The notes under the pieces were generated by a model. It did no database searches, was not told the origin of the DNA, and saw nothing but the letters and a program-made list of their open reading frames with translations. DNA of 38,611 bases from an uncultured PS1 clade bacterium (GTDB lineage Bacteria > Pseudomonadota > Alphaproteobacteria > MED-G09), in contig CACLNZ010000009.1 of assembly GCA_902608415.1 (NCBI GenBank), positions 1 through 38,611 of the forward strand, written 5' to 3'. The position numbers and the translations under genes were made by a program. Positions within the stretch are counted from its first letter, which is position 1; each line of letters starts with the position of its first letter. This document shows, piece by piece, positions 18,040-26,623 of the stretch.

Positions 18040-20232
18040 TTATAAAAGATTGATAAGAGGTTTTAAATCATTTTTGTAGTTCTTCCATCTTTCTACACCT
18101 TTGGAATTGATCTTTTCTCTTACTTGAGTGCTGCTAGCAGTTAAAACAATTCTTTTATTATTATGATAATCCAAACAATCATCATGAAACTCTATATTGC
18201 AAAATTCTAAAACTTTCTTTATTTCATTCTCAATATCATTGATTAGATTTTCATATTTAATAGTATAAATTTTATTAGGAAATAATTTTTTCCAATGATC
18301 CATAATGTCTTCATAATTTCTATAATTTTTTATAATTGTTTCAAAGTTATGAGAAAATTCATGACCTCGATGAAATCTAACTGCATACAATGAAAAACAA
18401 TTATCCAACATGTCTCTTTTAATGTGTATAATTTTTGAATCAGGTAATGTCATCCTAATAAATCCCAAATGTAAATAATTAGGCGGCATTTTATTGATCA
18501 CATATTCATTGTCCTTTTCCATAAAATTCTTAATTACATTGATATATTTTTTTCCCATAGAAATTCTTTTTTTATGATTAAAATTACTGATAAATTCTTC
18601 AACACTAAGTGCTCCATCTTCTACACCCTCATTTTTAATTAATCTTCCGATAGCAGTTAATTCACCTGCTCCAAATATTTTTGGATGGTTTGATAATATT
18701 TGCTCTAATAAAGTGGTCCCAGATCTTTGCATGCCTACAATAAAAATTGGAGATTTATCTTCAAAGCCACCTGATCCTATTCTATTAATATTTTCATTGC
18801 TGTAGAATTTTTTCTTTATGTTTATTTGGTCACTTAAGAGTTTATTATAATTTTCAACATCAAGTCCGTATAATGATGTATAAAACTCATTAGCCTTTTT
18901 CAAATAATGAAAAGCCTTAGAGTATTCATTTTGTTCTTCATAAAATTTGTATAATCCAAAACAAAATGTTCCCAAATCCTGTTCTGATAATTCACTTTTT
19001 TTTATAATCTCCTCTGATTGTGGAACTATAATTTCATTTGGTTTTATTTTATTCATGTATGCCAGTGATAAAAATGCTTCTGAACATTCAGGAGCTAATT
19101 TTATAGCTTCTCTATAATACTTCTCTGCTAAATCTATTTCCCCTCGAGCTTTATAACAATTTGCAACATTGTTAGAGTACATTCCATCAGTTGGGTCTAA
19201 AGAGAATGCTTTAAGACCGCTTTTAAGTGATCCGTCTATATCTTCCATAAGGTATAAACATTTAGATAGATTGTTATGGGCTTTTGCATATAAAGGTTTG
19301 TATTCAAGTGATTTTTTTACATTTCTAATGGCATCTTCTAAAAATCCATCATGTGTATAACTTAGTTCCATTTGTGATGCTGATATATTATTCATTAGGA
19401 TATGATTCTTTGGATCTATTTTATAAGCTTCTTGATAAAACTTTAAAGAATCCTGAAAATTACTCTCTGCATAAAATAAAGTTCCTAAGTTTACTAGCGT
19501 AGAAAAATTACTCTTATCTATTTCAAATGCTTTTTTTAAATATTGTTTTGAAAGATCATATTTTTTCATATCACATAATAATGATCCTAAGTTAGAAAGA
19601 AGACTCACATCATTTTCATAATGTTTTAGACCTTCTTTATATACTTCACATGCCTCATTAGTTTTTTTTGAATCTTCGAGAGTTTTTCCAAAGTTAATAA
19701 AATATGAAGGTGAGTTATTTTCATTCTTCTTTAGCATTTCAAAATATGAAATTGCAGTTTTATATTTTTCTAAATGCATTAAAACAGTAGCGATACCTAA
19801 AATAACTGAATACTGATTTTTTGATATTTTAAAAGATTTTTGAAAATATTCTAATGCATTTTCGTATTCTTCCATTCGATAATAACAATGACTTATAGCA
19901 TTGATAGCTGATAAATTTTTAGAGTCTTTACTTTCATATTTTTTTAAACTTTTTAGAGCATCGATAAATTTATTATCTTGAATATAAGATAGTCCCAATC
20001 CCAAATATGATTGATATAAATTAGAGTTAATATTTATAGCCTGTAAAAAAAAATTAGATGCTTTAGATCCATCATTTTTTTTTAAATAGATTCTACCTAA
20101 CGCATAATAAGATATATCTAAGAATTTTTTATCCTGAATTTGTGAGTTGATAATATCTAATGCATTATCGAATTGATTATTAGCAATTAACTCTTCAATT
20201 TCTTTTCCATATTTTTCAAATTCTTTATTCAA
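18040..20232 (-). CDS. TPR sulfotransferase
   Basis: A 730-residue protein. About twelve TPRs span residues 1-400 and a Sulfotransfer_3-type domain ~490-730. The 5'-phosphosulfate loop is RSGTT (R503-T507) within FIVGMQRSGTTLLEQ, and the 3'-phosphate site is around R606 (KRDMLDNCFS). It should transfer sulfate from PAPS to a hydroxyl on a protein or glycan. The tail VLTASSTQVREKI...W..Y...LKPL is typical of bacterial TPR sulfotransferases. The start is TTG, overlapping the TGA stop of the upstream gene by four bases, so the two are translationally coupled. It is the last gene of the minus-strand run that includes the type I secretion genes. Confidence 0.9.
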   Translation of the reverse strand: MNKEFEKYGKEIEELIANNQFDNALDIINSQIQDKKFLDISYYALGRIYLKKNDGSKASNFFLQAININSNLYQSYLGLGLSYIQDNKFIDALKSLKKYESKDSKNLSAINAISHCYYRMEEYENALEYFQKSFKISKNQYSVILGIATVLMHLEKYKTAISYFEMLKKNENNSPSYFINFGKTLEDSKKTNEACEVYKEGLKHYENDVSLLSNLGSLLCDMKKYDLSKQYLKKAFEIDKSNFSTLVNLGTLFYAESNFQDSLKFYQEAYKIDPKNHILMNNISASQMELSYTHDGFLEDAIRNVKKSLEYKPLYAKAHNNLSKCLYLMEDIDGSLKSGLKAFSLDPTDGMYSNNVANCYKARGEIDLAEKYYREAIKLAPECSEAFLSLAYMNKIKPNEIIVPQSEEIIKKSELSEQDLGTFCFGLYKFYEEQNEYSKAFHYLKKANEFYTSLYGLDVENYNKLLSDQINIKKKFYSNENINRIGSGGFEDKSPIFIVGMQRSGTTLLEQILSNHPKIFGAGELTAIGRLIKNEGVEDGALSVEEFISNFNHKKRISMGKKYINVIKNFMEKDNEYVINKMPPNYLHLGFIRMTLPDSKIIHIKRDMLDNCFSLYAVRFHRGHEFSHNFETIIKNYRNYEDIMDHWKKLFPNKIYTIKYENLINDIENEIKKVLEFCNIEFHDDCLDYHNNKRIVLTASSTQVREKINSKGVERWKNYKNDLKPLINLL

Positions 20233-21989
20233 GTTTCTTCTCTAATAAGTTTAGTTAGAGGTTTTAAATTATTACTATATTTTTCCCATTTTCCTATTGA
20301 GTTTTTGAATATTTTTTTTCTAACTTGGATATTGCTAGCAGTTAAAACAGGCCTTTTATTTTTATAAAATTCTAAACAATCTTTATGAAAGTTAAAGTTA
20401 CAATAGTTTAGCATTTTTTTGGTTTCACCCTCTAAATCATTTACTAGATTTTCATATTGTATTTTATAAATTTCCTGTCCTAACAATTTATACCAATGGT
20501 TCATTGTTTTTTTGTACATTAAATAATAATTACCTATGTCTTCTAAATTATAAGCATAAGCATGACCAGCTGAAAAAAGTTTAGTGTATATAGAAAAGCA
20601 GTTATCCATTGAGTTTCTCTCAATATTAATGACTTTTGAGTCTGGAAATATCAATTTAATTAAACCAACAAAAAAGAAATTTGCTGGCATTTTATCTATT
20701 ATACTTTTTGTGTTTGAGGTTGAATATTTTTTGATTTTATTAATATATTGAGATCTAAACTTTAAAAAGTAATCATCTGAAAAAGTTTCTGTTTCCCATT
20801 CTTTTGATGATATAATTGAATGATAAATATCGTTTACATATCTTAGTTCACCTCCGCCATTTATATTAGGATGACTTGATAGTATTTGTTCAACAAGAGT
20901 CGTCCCTGACCTAGGTAAACCAACAATAAAAATTGGGTCGATTTTATCATTTTTATGGTTTTCATTTTTTAATTTTTCTTTAACAATGTTTCTTAATTTA
21001 GCTTGATTAATAAGATAATCATCTTTCTCTTTTATAGAATTTGTAGAAATCTGATCAGGTGTTAGTGAAAAAGATTTTGCTACAACTTTTCTATAATTAT
21101 CATTTCCTTGTTTAAGAAACTGGAAGGAATTATCACTTTTTTTATATGAACTGTATTCCCATAACCCGAATCCTATATGGGCTTTAAATTCTTCTGAAGT
21201 ATCTTTATTTGATAAGTTTTTTTTCATTCTTAACAGTATACTATCTGTTATCTTTTCAGGCGCTATTTCAGATAAATGCCGAAAAGCAGGTGAATAATCA
21301 TTGTTAATTTCCAAAACTTTCAAATATAAATCTGCTGACTTATCAAGTTTATTAACAACTTTTAAGAATGTAGCATAATTATTTAAATGATTATGATTGA
21401 TTAATTTTTCATTCAAACAAATTTCAAAAAACTTTTCAGCCTCATCTAATTCCATCAAATCAACTAATATACATGCCATTAGATTAGCTTTTTCTTTATT
21501 TAAGCCCGTCAATGAAATGCTTTTAGAGCAAGACTCTTTGGCTAAATCAAATTTTTGAAGTTTAAAAAGAGTTTTTGCATGAGGCAAGTACACCTCCTTA
21601 AAGTTTTTATCAATTTCTACACATTTCATAAAGAGTTCGTTTGCAGTATTAAGTTGACCAAGATCATAATAAATAATACCTAAGTTGAAATAAGATGTTA
21701 TGGAAGAAGAATCAATTGAAAGTACTTTTTCGTAACATTTAATAGCTTCATTATAAATTTTAAGCTTTTGATAAGAAAAGGCGGCGACATCCCAAAGAAC
21801 TGATGCATTTGGAGATTTATCAATCTCTTCGGTGCATTTTTTTATTGCTTCTTCATAATTCTGATCTTCGATAAGTCTTTTTAATTCTACTAAAATATTA
21901 TTAGAAATATCCGGGGAAGGGTTTTTAAATTTTCCAAAATTTATCTTTTTTAGTGGTTTATCTAAAAATGGTTTGATTTTATCTGCCAT
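20229..21989 (-). CDS. TPR sulfotransferase
   Basis: A 586-residue protein with the ATG at 21987-21989. After a ~28-residue basic N-terminal tail, TPRs cover ~28-260 and the PAPS-dependent sulfotransferase domain ~345-586. RSGTT (R360-T364) in FIVGLPRSGTTLVEQ is the 5'-phosphosulfate loop; ERNSMDNCFSIY holds the 3'-phosphate site, and VLTASNIQVRKKI the conserved tail. The catalytic half is clearly paralogous to that of the downstream gene, while the TPR halves differ in length and sequence. It starts 7 bases after the stop of the HlyD-like gene on the same strand, which places it in the secretion operon. Sulfation of something exported by that system is the obvious hypothesis. Confidence 0.9.
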   Translation of the reverse strand: MADKIKPFLDKPLKKINFGKFKNPSPDISNNILVELKRLIEDQNYEEAIKKCTEEIDKSPNASVLWDVAAFSYQKLKIYNEAIKCYEKVLSIDSSSITSYFNLGIIYYDLGQLNTANELFMKCVEIDKNFKEVYLPHAKTLFKLQKFDLAKESCSKSISLTGLNKEKANLMACILVDLMELDEAEKFFEICLNEKLINHNHLNNYATFLKVVNKLDKSADLYLKVLEINNDYSPAFRHLSEIAPEKITDSILLRMKKNLSNKDTSEEFKAHIGFGLWEYSSYKKSDNSFQFLKQGNDNYRKVVAKSFSLTPDQISTNSIKEKDDYLINQAKLRNIVKEKLKNENHKNDKIDPIFIVGLPRSGTTLVEQILSSHPNINGGGELRYVNDIYHSIISSKEWETETFSDDYFLKFRSQYINKIKKYSTSNTKSIIDKMPANFFFVGLIKLIFPDSKVINIERNSMDNCFSIYTKLFSAGHAYAYNLEDIGNYYLMYKKTMNHWYKLLGQEIYKIQYENLVNDLEGETKKMLNYCNFNFHKDCLEFYKNKRPVLTASNIQVRKKIFKNSIGKWEKYSNNLKPLTKLIREET

Positions 21990-21996
21990 TCTTTTT

Positions 21997-23010
21997 TTAT
22001 TTTTCTCTAAATGCTTGCCTTTTTAATTTTGTCACTGGACTAAAGATATAGCCAAAAACAGTTCTTTTTTGACCAATTATTGAAACATCTACAGTCATTC
22101 CAGACTGGATAATGATATCTCCTAAGTTTTTATCTGTAACCATAATTCTGGTATCATAATACACATTAGAATTGTCAGGGTCCCCACCTTTAGTAGTTGT
22201 AGCGCCAACCTCAAAAACTTCACCTTCAAAGGTTCCGTAAATACCGGCATCATAAGCACTAAAACTAATTTTAGCCGTCTGTCCTTGTTTAACAAATGAA
22301 ATATCTCTTGGTAGGACTTGTACCTGTACGATTAATTTTTCATCATCTGGAACTAAATTTGCTAAAAGTTGAGCGCTTTGGACTACTTCACCTATTGATG
22401 TTATGTAAACATCATTTATCGTTCCATCATAAGGGGCTGTAATAGATGTTTGATCTAATTGTTGTTTTAATGCTGCTCTTAAAGCTTCAGATTGGGCAAG
22501 CCTTCTTTGACTGTCAACTAAACGGAGTTTTTCATCTAAAAGTCTCATTTCTGATTCAGCGCCTTGATCCACTAAATCTGAAATTAGATTAACTCTCTTT
22601 TGTAGAGTTTCTTCTTCAAGGAGAGTTGCTTCATAAGCCCTTTCATTGCTTTGATAATCAGAGTTTACTTTCACACCATCAATAACAAAAAGGGTATCGC
22701 CTTTTTTAACTTTGTCACCAAGTTCAATATTTATTGATTCAATAACTCCTCCAAAAACACTTTGAACAACTTTAATTTTTGTAGCTGGAATTACTTCTCC
22801 TGCCGCCCTTACAACCATATCAATTCTTGCTAGAAAACCCCAGACTATCGCTATTGTACAAAAAGATATAATGAAATAGAACAAAATAGAAGTTTTTGTA
22901 ATATCCTTATCAGGAATAAGATTTGTAACAAAATTTGTAAATCTAATCCTTAAGTTATTTTGGATAAAATCATTAATTGAAGTTAGTATCTTGACAAAAA
23001 AATTCTTCAT
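21997..23010 (-). CDS. HlyD-like type I secretion membrane fusion protein
   Basis: A 337-residue periplasmic adaptor anchored by one inner-membrane helix at about residues 38-62. The lipoyl half-motif AGEVIPATKIKVVQS and its partner TSITAPYDGTINDVY flank a short coiled-coil hairpin (about 110-190). The rest is beta-barrel, ending in AFREK as in LapC/PrsE-type adaptors. It links the ABC exporter to the outer-membrane channel. At 337 residues it is shorter than HlyD (478), mainly through a shorter hairpin. Its ATG overlaps the TGA of the exporter gene by four bases. Confidence 0.93.
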   Translation of the reverse strand: MKNFFVKILTSINDFIQNNLRIRFTNFVTNLIPDKDITKTSILFYFIISFCTIAIVWGFLARIDMVVRAAGEVIPATKIKVVQSVFGGVIESINIELGDKVKKGDTLFVIDGVKVNSDYQSNERAYEATLLEEETLQKRVNLISDLVDQGAESEMRLLDEKLRLVDSQRRLAQSEALRAALKQQLDQTSITAPYDGTINDVYITSIGEVVQSAQLLANLVPDDEKLIVQVQVLPRDISFVKQGQTAKISFSAYDAGIYGTFEGEVFEVGATTTKGGDPDNSNVYYDTRIMVTDKNLGDIIIQSGMTVDVSIIGQKRTVFGYIFSPVTKLKRQAFREK

Positions 23011-24713
23011 TGGCTTTCACCATTAGCTTTTTGTGTAAAGTTTGCTAAAACTTGATCTCTTGGTCCATCCGCAACAATTTTTCCATCTACTACAATTAAA
23101 ACTCTATCTACTAGTTGTAAAATGCTTGGTTTATGGGTAGCCAATATAAGAGTCTTATCATTATAAAATTCTTTTATATTATTTTGCATAATTAATTCTG
23201 TTTCACCATCAAGAGAATTGGTAGGTTCATCTAAAATCAATATAGTTGAATTTCTAACAAAAGTTCTCGCTAAAGCAATTTTTTGTCTTTGACCTCCAGA
23301 TAAATTTTTTCCTCCTTCATGTAATACTGCTCCATAACCACCTGGTAAAGCACTTATAAAATCATGCGCATTTGCTCTTTTTGAAGCCTCAATGATTTCT
23401 TCATCTTTTATATTTTCTAATCCTGCTAATATATTATCTTGGATAGAGCCCGTAAAAAGTTGAACTGATTGGGGTAAATAGGATATAACATTTCTTAATT
23501 TTTCTGAATTAATATTATTTATATCAAATCCATCGATTTTAATAATGCCATGACCAAGGTCATAATAACCAACGATAGATTTTATTAAGGTTGATTTACC
23601 TCCTCCTACCGGACCTATGACTCCAACTTTATCACCTGGATTTATGTTTAAATTTATATTGGTGAGTAAGGTCTTATCATCTATGGAGTGATTTAATTCT
23701 TTTATTTCTATTTTACCATTTTGAATTAAAGTCGCTGCATCTTGTGATATAGATTCATCCTTTGAAACTTCTTCCATTAGAGATCCTATTTTTCTAAATG
23801 CCGCTGAAGCTGAGGCAAATTTACTTAAAATCCCGCTCAATTGAGCTAATGGAGCCAAAGTTCTACCTGATAGAATTACGCAAGCAACTAGAGCCCCCAT
23901 GGTAAGATCTGTTGAAGCAATTAAATATACACCAAAAAAGATTATAAATGTTTGTGATGAAGCAACAGCGGTTTGAGCAAATGTTGTGGTGAGATTAGAA
24001 AATATTTTAGAAACCACCCCTATTTTATTTTGTGAAGATACAGCATCTAACCATCTATCTTTTAAAAAATTAGCTCCAGTAACTGTTGTAACAGTCTCGT
24101 GATTTCCTAGCAATTCTGATAACACACCAACTTTGCTTTGTTTACTTTTTAATTCATTTTCCGCATAACTTTTTAAATTAGGTTGCACTAGCGAAGCTGC
24201 TAATATAACTAAAGGTGCAATTAAGGTAGGCACAAGGGCAACTATTCCTCCGATATACCACAAAACAAATATAAACATTATCATAAAAGGAACATCAATA
24301 AATATGACCAAAGATGACGAGGTAAAGAAATCCCTGAATCCTTCAAATTCTCTTATTGTAGTGATTATATTACTGTTAGAGTTTCCTAAAACACTGCTAC
24401 TGTGAGAAGATATTTTTGTGTAAACTTTTTCTGCAACCACATCGTCTAATTTTTGTCCGGCAATATCAGTAAAATATGCTCTTAACATTTTCATAATAAA
24501 GTCAAATATATGTACTGTAATCATTCCAATTGTAAGAGCAATCAATGAGCTATAAGCGCTGTTTGGTACAACTTTATCGTATACTGTCATAATATAGAAA
24601 GCGCTAGCTACAGCAAAAAGGTTTATAAATATAGAAGCTAAAATTATTTGGTAATAAATTCTTTTATTATCAAGTACAGATTGCCAAAACCAATTGTTTT
24701 TATCAAATTTCAT
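23007..24713 (-). CDS. Type I secretion ABC exporter (permease-ATPase)
   Basis: A 568-residue half-transporter. Residues ~20-310 form the six-helix permease and ~325-568 the ATPase. The Walker A motif GPVGGGKST has its Lys at 373; the signature LSGGQRQ starts at 471; the Walker B Asp is D495 in ILDEPT; the H-loop is ATHKP. No C39 peptidase or C39-like domain precedes the first membrane helix, so it does not cleave leader peptides; it belongs with RTX-type exporters recognising an uncleaved C-terminal signal. That fits the RTX protein encoded at 1704-6899. It lies 15 bases after the TolC-like gene on the same strand. Confidence 0.95.
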   Translation of the reverse strand: MKFDKNNWFWQSVLDNKRIYYQIILASIFINLFAVASAFYIMTVYDKVVPNSAYSSLIALTIGMITVHIFDFIMKMLRAYFTDIAGQKLDDVVAEKVYTKISSHSSSVLGNSNSNIITTIREFEGFRDFFTSSSLVIFIDVPFMIMFIFVLWYIGGIVALVPTLIAPLVILAASLVQPNLKSYAENELKSKQSKVGVLSELLGNHETVTTVTGANFLKDRWLDAVSSQNKIGVVSKIFSNLTTTFAQTAVASSQTFIIFFGVYLIASTDLTMGALVACVILSGRTLAPLAQLSGILSKFASASAAFRKIGSLMEEVSKDESISQDAATLIQNGKIEIKELNHSIDDKTLLTNINLNINPGDKVGVIGPVGGGKSTLIKSIVGYYDLGHGIIKIDGFDINNINSEKLRNVISYLPQSVQLFTGSIQDNILAGLENIKDEEIIEASKRANAHDFISALPGGYGAVLHEGGKNLSGGQRQKIALARTFVRNSTILILDEPTNSLDGETELIMQNNIKEFYNDKTLILATHKPSILQLVDRVLIVVDGKIVADGPRDQVLANFTQKANGESQ

Positions 24714-24728
24714 AACAGCAAACCTAAC

Positions 24729-26060
24729 TTATAGAACTAACTTAAAACGATTAAGAAGTTGCCTTCTTAAGTGTCTTGAATTTAAGTCTGCCATTAAAAG
24801 CTTTTTTTCATTTTCAATTAATTGTTCATAAAAATAAATTTCCTTTAAAGCCGCATCAAGTAAAGCAGCTGTAGAAAATGTGGCTCCGGACATTCTAATT
24901 TCAAAAGTTTCTCTTTGCAATTTAACATTATCATATGAAACTAACAATCTATCTCTTGCTCTCAAAGATCCAAGAAAAGACCCATATAAATTTGCTGAAA
25001 TATTTTTACTTTCTCTTGATTTAACATCTTTATTTATTTTGGCCTGTTGAACTTTTGCCTTACCTGCCCCAACTTGTGCACTTCCTCTTCCAAAACTAAA
25101 AACAGGAAAGTTAACATAAAATCCTCCCCTTATATCTTGATCTTCTGCTTCATCATCAAGATCATATTGAGTAAATCTTGCAGCAAATCCAAGTTTAGGA
25201 CGATATTGACTTTTTGTTATTTCTAAATTGTGTTCTGAGATTTTAACCTCGCGACTACTTCTGAGTTGATCATAGGTATCTACAAGATTTATAATTTCAA
25301 AATTATCCAATGAAGAAAGCTTTAAACTTGGTAAGCCGCGTTTGTTATAATCATCTTTATAGAAAGAAAAAAATAAAGATAAGTTTTGAACTTTATTTGC
25401 TTCTAAGATTGTTGCTTTTACCTCGATTTCACTTAATCTAATATTAATTAACGCAAATTCCGAGTTTTCTATTGCTCCAGCATTAAATCTTGCCTTAGCA
25501 GTATCTCTATATTTACTAACTTTTGATAATAATTCAGATGCGTAATCGCTAATTAAAACCGCACTGGAAGCATTTAAATAAATCTCTACTGCCTGCAAAA
25601 CAAGTTCAGAAGCAATTTGATCTCTATCAATATCAGAAATTTTCATTTCTTCCCTAGCTTTTCTAACCTTGGAGTTTATTTCATTCCCGGAATAAATTTT
25701 TTGATCAATAGATATTATTCCGTCAAAAGTATCATCCCTAGTTTTTCTAAGAGCTGATTGATAATCGTTTGCAGTTATATCTCTTGAAATAGTTCTATCA
25801 TTGTAAACTTGGGCTTCTAAAGTAGGAAATCTTAATCTCTGCGCATATTTTTTATTTGCCAAAAATTCACCTTTTCTGGCAATAGCCTTTCTATATTCAG
25901 GCTGAAGTATTATTGTATCCTTAATAAATTCCACAAAATCTAAGTCAGCTATTCTATTCTTTTCTTCAACATTAGAAAAGGTGTAGATATCTTCAGCAAT
26001 TATGTTACTAGAAAAGGTAAACAATAATGCAAAGAAAATTATAGAATTTTTAAGAAACAT
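24729..26060 (-). CDS. TolC-family outer-membrane channel of the type I secretion system
   Basis: A 443-residue protein with a clear signal peptide (MFLKNSIIFFALLFTFSSNIIA, cut near residue 22). The mature part has the alternating long coiled-coil helices and short beta segments of TolC-like channels in two halves; the second ends in LDAALKEIYFYEQLIENEKKLLMADLNSR-like helix text and a basic C-terminus. It provides the outer-membrane conduit for the exporter and adaptor that follow in the same operon. It starts 26 bases after the stop of the small protein gene. Together the three genes make a complete type I system. Confidence 0.92.
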   Translation of the reverse strand: MFLKNSIIFFALLFTFSSNIIAEDIYTFSNVEEKNRIADLDFVEFIKDTIILQPEYRKAIARKGEFLANKKYAQRLRFPTLEAQVYNDRTISRDITANDYQSALRKTRDDTFDGIISIDQKIYSGNEINSKVRKAREEMKISDIDRDQIASELVLQAVEIYLNASSAVLISDYASELLSKVSKYRDTAKARFNAGAIENSEFALINIRLSEIEVKATILEANKVQNLSLFFSFYKDDYNKRGLPSLKLSSLDNFEIINLVDTYDQLRSSREVKISEHNLEITKSQYRPKLGFAARFTQYDLDDEAEDQDIRGGFYVNFPVFSFGRGSAQVGAGKAKVQQAKINKDVKSRESKNISANLYGSFLGSLRARDRLLVSYDNVKLQRETFEIRMSGATFSTAALLDAALKEIYFYEQLIENEKKLLMADLNSRHLRRQLLNRFKLVL

Positions 26061-26086
26061 TTTTCTAAGCTTAAAAAGAAAAGAAT

Positions 26087-26341
26087 TTAGTTATTCTTTT
26101 TTTTATTTCCTTTTTTACCTTCAGATTCATCTTTTTTTTCAGATTCATCTATTTGGTCAGTTATTTGCTCATTAAGTTTATTGATTGATTCAATTACACC
26201 ATTTAGAACTGGCTGAACAGATCCTTGAGGTATTTCTAATTGACCTGAAGTCATTGTTTGTCCATCCGGACCAACTTTTACTAATTCTATTCTTAATACA
26301 CCATTTGTTATGGTTACTTGACCTATACCATCCGTTAACAT
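26087..26341 (-). CDS. Small uncharacterised protein, first gene of the type I secretion operon
   Basis: An 84-residue protein I do not recognise. It opens with the short beta-rich GIGQVTITNGVLRIELVKVG segment, continues with LEIPQGSVQPVLNGVIESI and one amphipathic helix, and ends in a highly charged Glu/Lys/Asn tail. It contains no Phe, Tyr, Trp, His, Cys or Ala. There is no signal peptide or membrane helix. It has the best ribosome binding site in the window, AGGAGG at 26350-26355, eight bases before the ATG. The frame carries in-frame sense codons only and protein-like composition, so it is a real gene. Position as operon leader suggests a secretion accessory protein such as a chaperone or exporter cofactor; that is inference. 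With no Tyr it cannot be a tyrosine-sulfation target. Confidence 0.85.
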   Translation of the reverse strand: MLTDGIGQVTITNGVLRIELVKVGPDGQTMTSGQLEIPQGSVQPVLNGVIESINKLNEQITDQIDESEKKDESEGKKGNKKKNN

Positions 26342-26349
26342 TTTATTAT

Positions 26350-26355
26350 CCTCCT
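26350..26355 (-). promoter_or_regulatory. Consensus ribosome binding site of the secretion operon leader
   Basis: The minus strand reads AGGAGG, a full match to the anti-Shine-Dalgarno sequence, eight bases before the ATG at 26341. Most genes in this window have weak or no such site, so this one stands out and fixes the start of the 84-residue protein. Confidence 0.85.
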
Positions 26356-26364
26356 GTTATAATT

Positions 26365-26382
26365 AATCTAAATGGTTAGATT
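26365..26382 (-). promoter_or_regulatory. Perfect 7-base inverted repeat upstream of the secretion operon
   Basis: AATCTAA-ATGG-TTAGATT on the + strand. It is a perfect palindrome with a 4-base centre, 9 bases before the ribosome binding site as transcribed. It could be an operator or a small hairpin in the mRNA leader. No T-run follows, so it is not a terminator. The rest of the 146-base spacer to tRNA-Val shows no convincing -35/-10 pair. Confidence 0.35.
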
Positions 26383-26487
26383 CTGTTCAAATTTCAAGTG
26401 TCCTAATATAATTTTTTTTTAAAATCTACAGATATAAGGGTTTTTAGGTATTTAAAATTACATGAGAAGTGTAATATTTAAAAATTA

Positions 26488-26562
26488 TGGTGGGCGTGGC
26501 TGGGTTTGAACCAGCGACCCCTACGATGTCACCGTAGTGCTCTCCCGCTGAGCTACACGCCC
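26488..26562 (-). tRNA. tRNA-Val (anticodon GAC)
   Basis: The minus strand folds as a full cloverleaf of 75 bases: acceptor stem GGGCGTG/CACGCCC, D arm GCTC-AGCGGGA-GAGC, anticodon stem CTACG/CGTAG with loop GTGACAT (anticodon GAC, T33 present), 5-base variable region, and T arm GCTGG-TTCAAAC-CCAGC. The 3' CCA is encoded. It lies upstream of, and on the same strand as, the type I secretion operon. Confidence 0.97.
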
Positions 26563-26623
26563 GAATAACTCTCAATCTACTAATTATAATTATGTTTAAC
26601 AAGAAAATCTGTTATTGTTTGTC

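Noticed and set aside
21997-24713. Peptidase-containing (PCAT) exporter like RaxB
   Set aside because: The first membrane helix begins about 20 residues from the start, leaving no room for a C39 domain.
26458-26474. TTACA-N7-TGTAA inverted repeat as an operator matching the TTACA repeats at 1564-1598
   Set aside because: On the minus strand it is directly after the tRNA and is followed by TTTT, so a weak tRNA terminator is an equally good explanation; 5-base matches are common in this AT-rich DNA.
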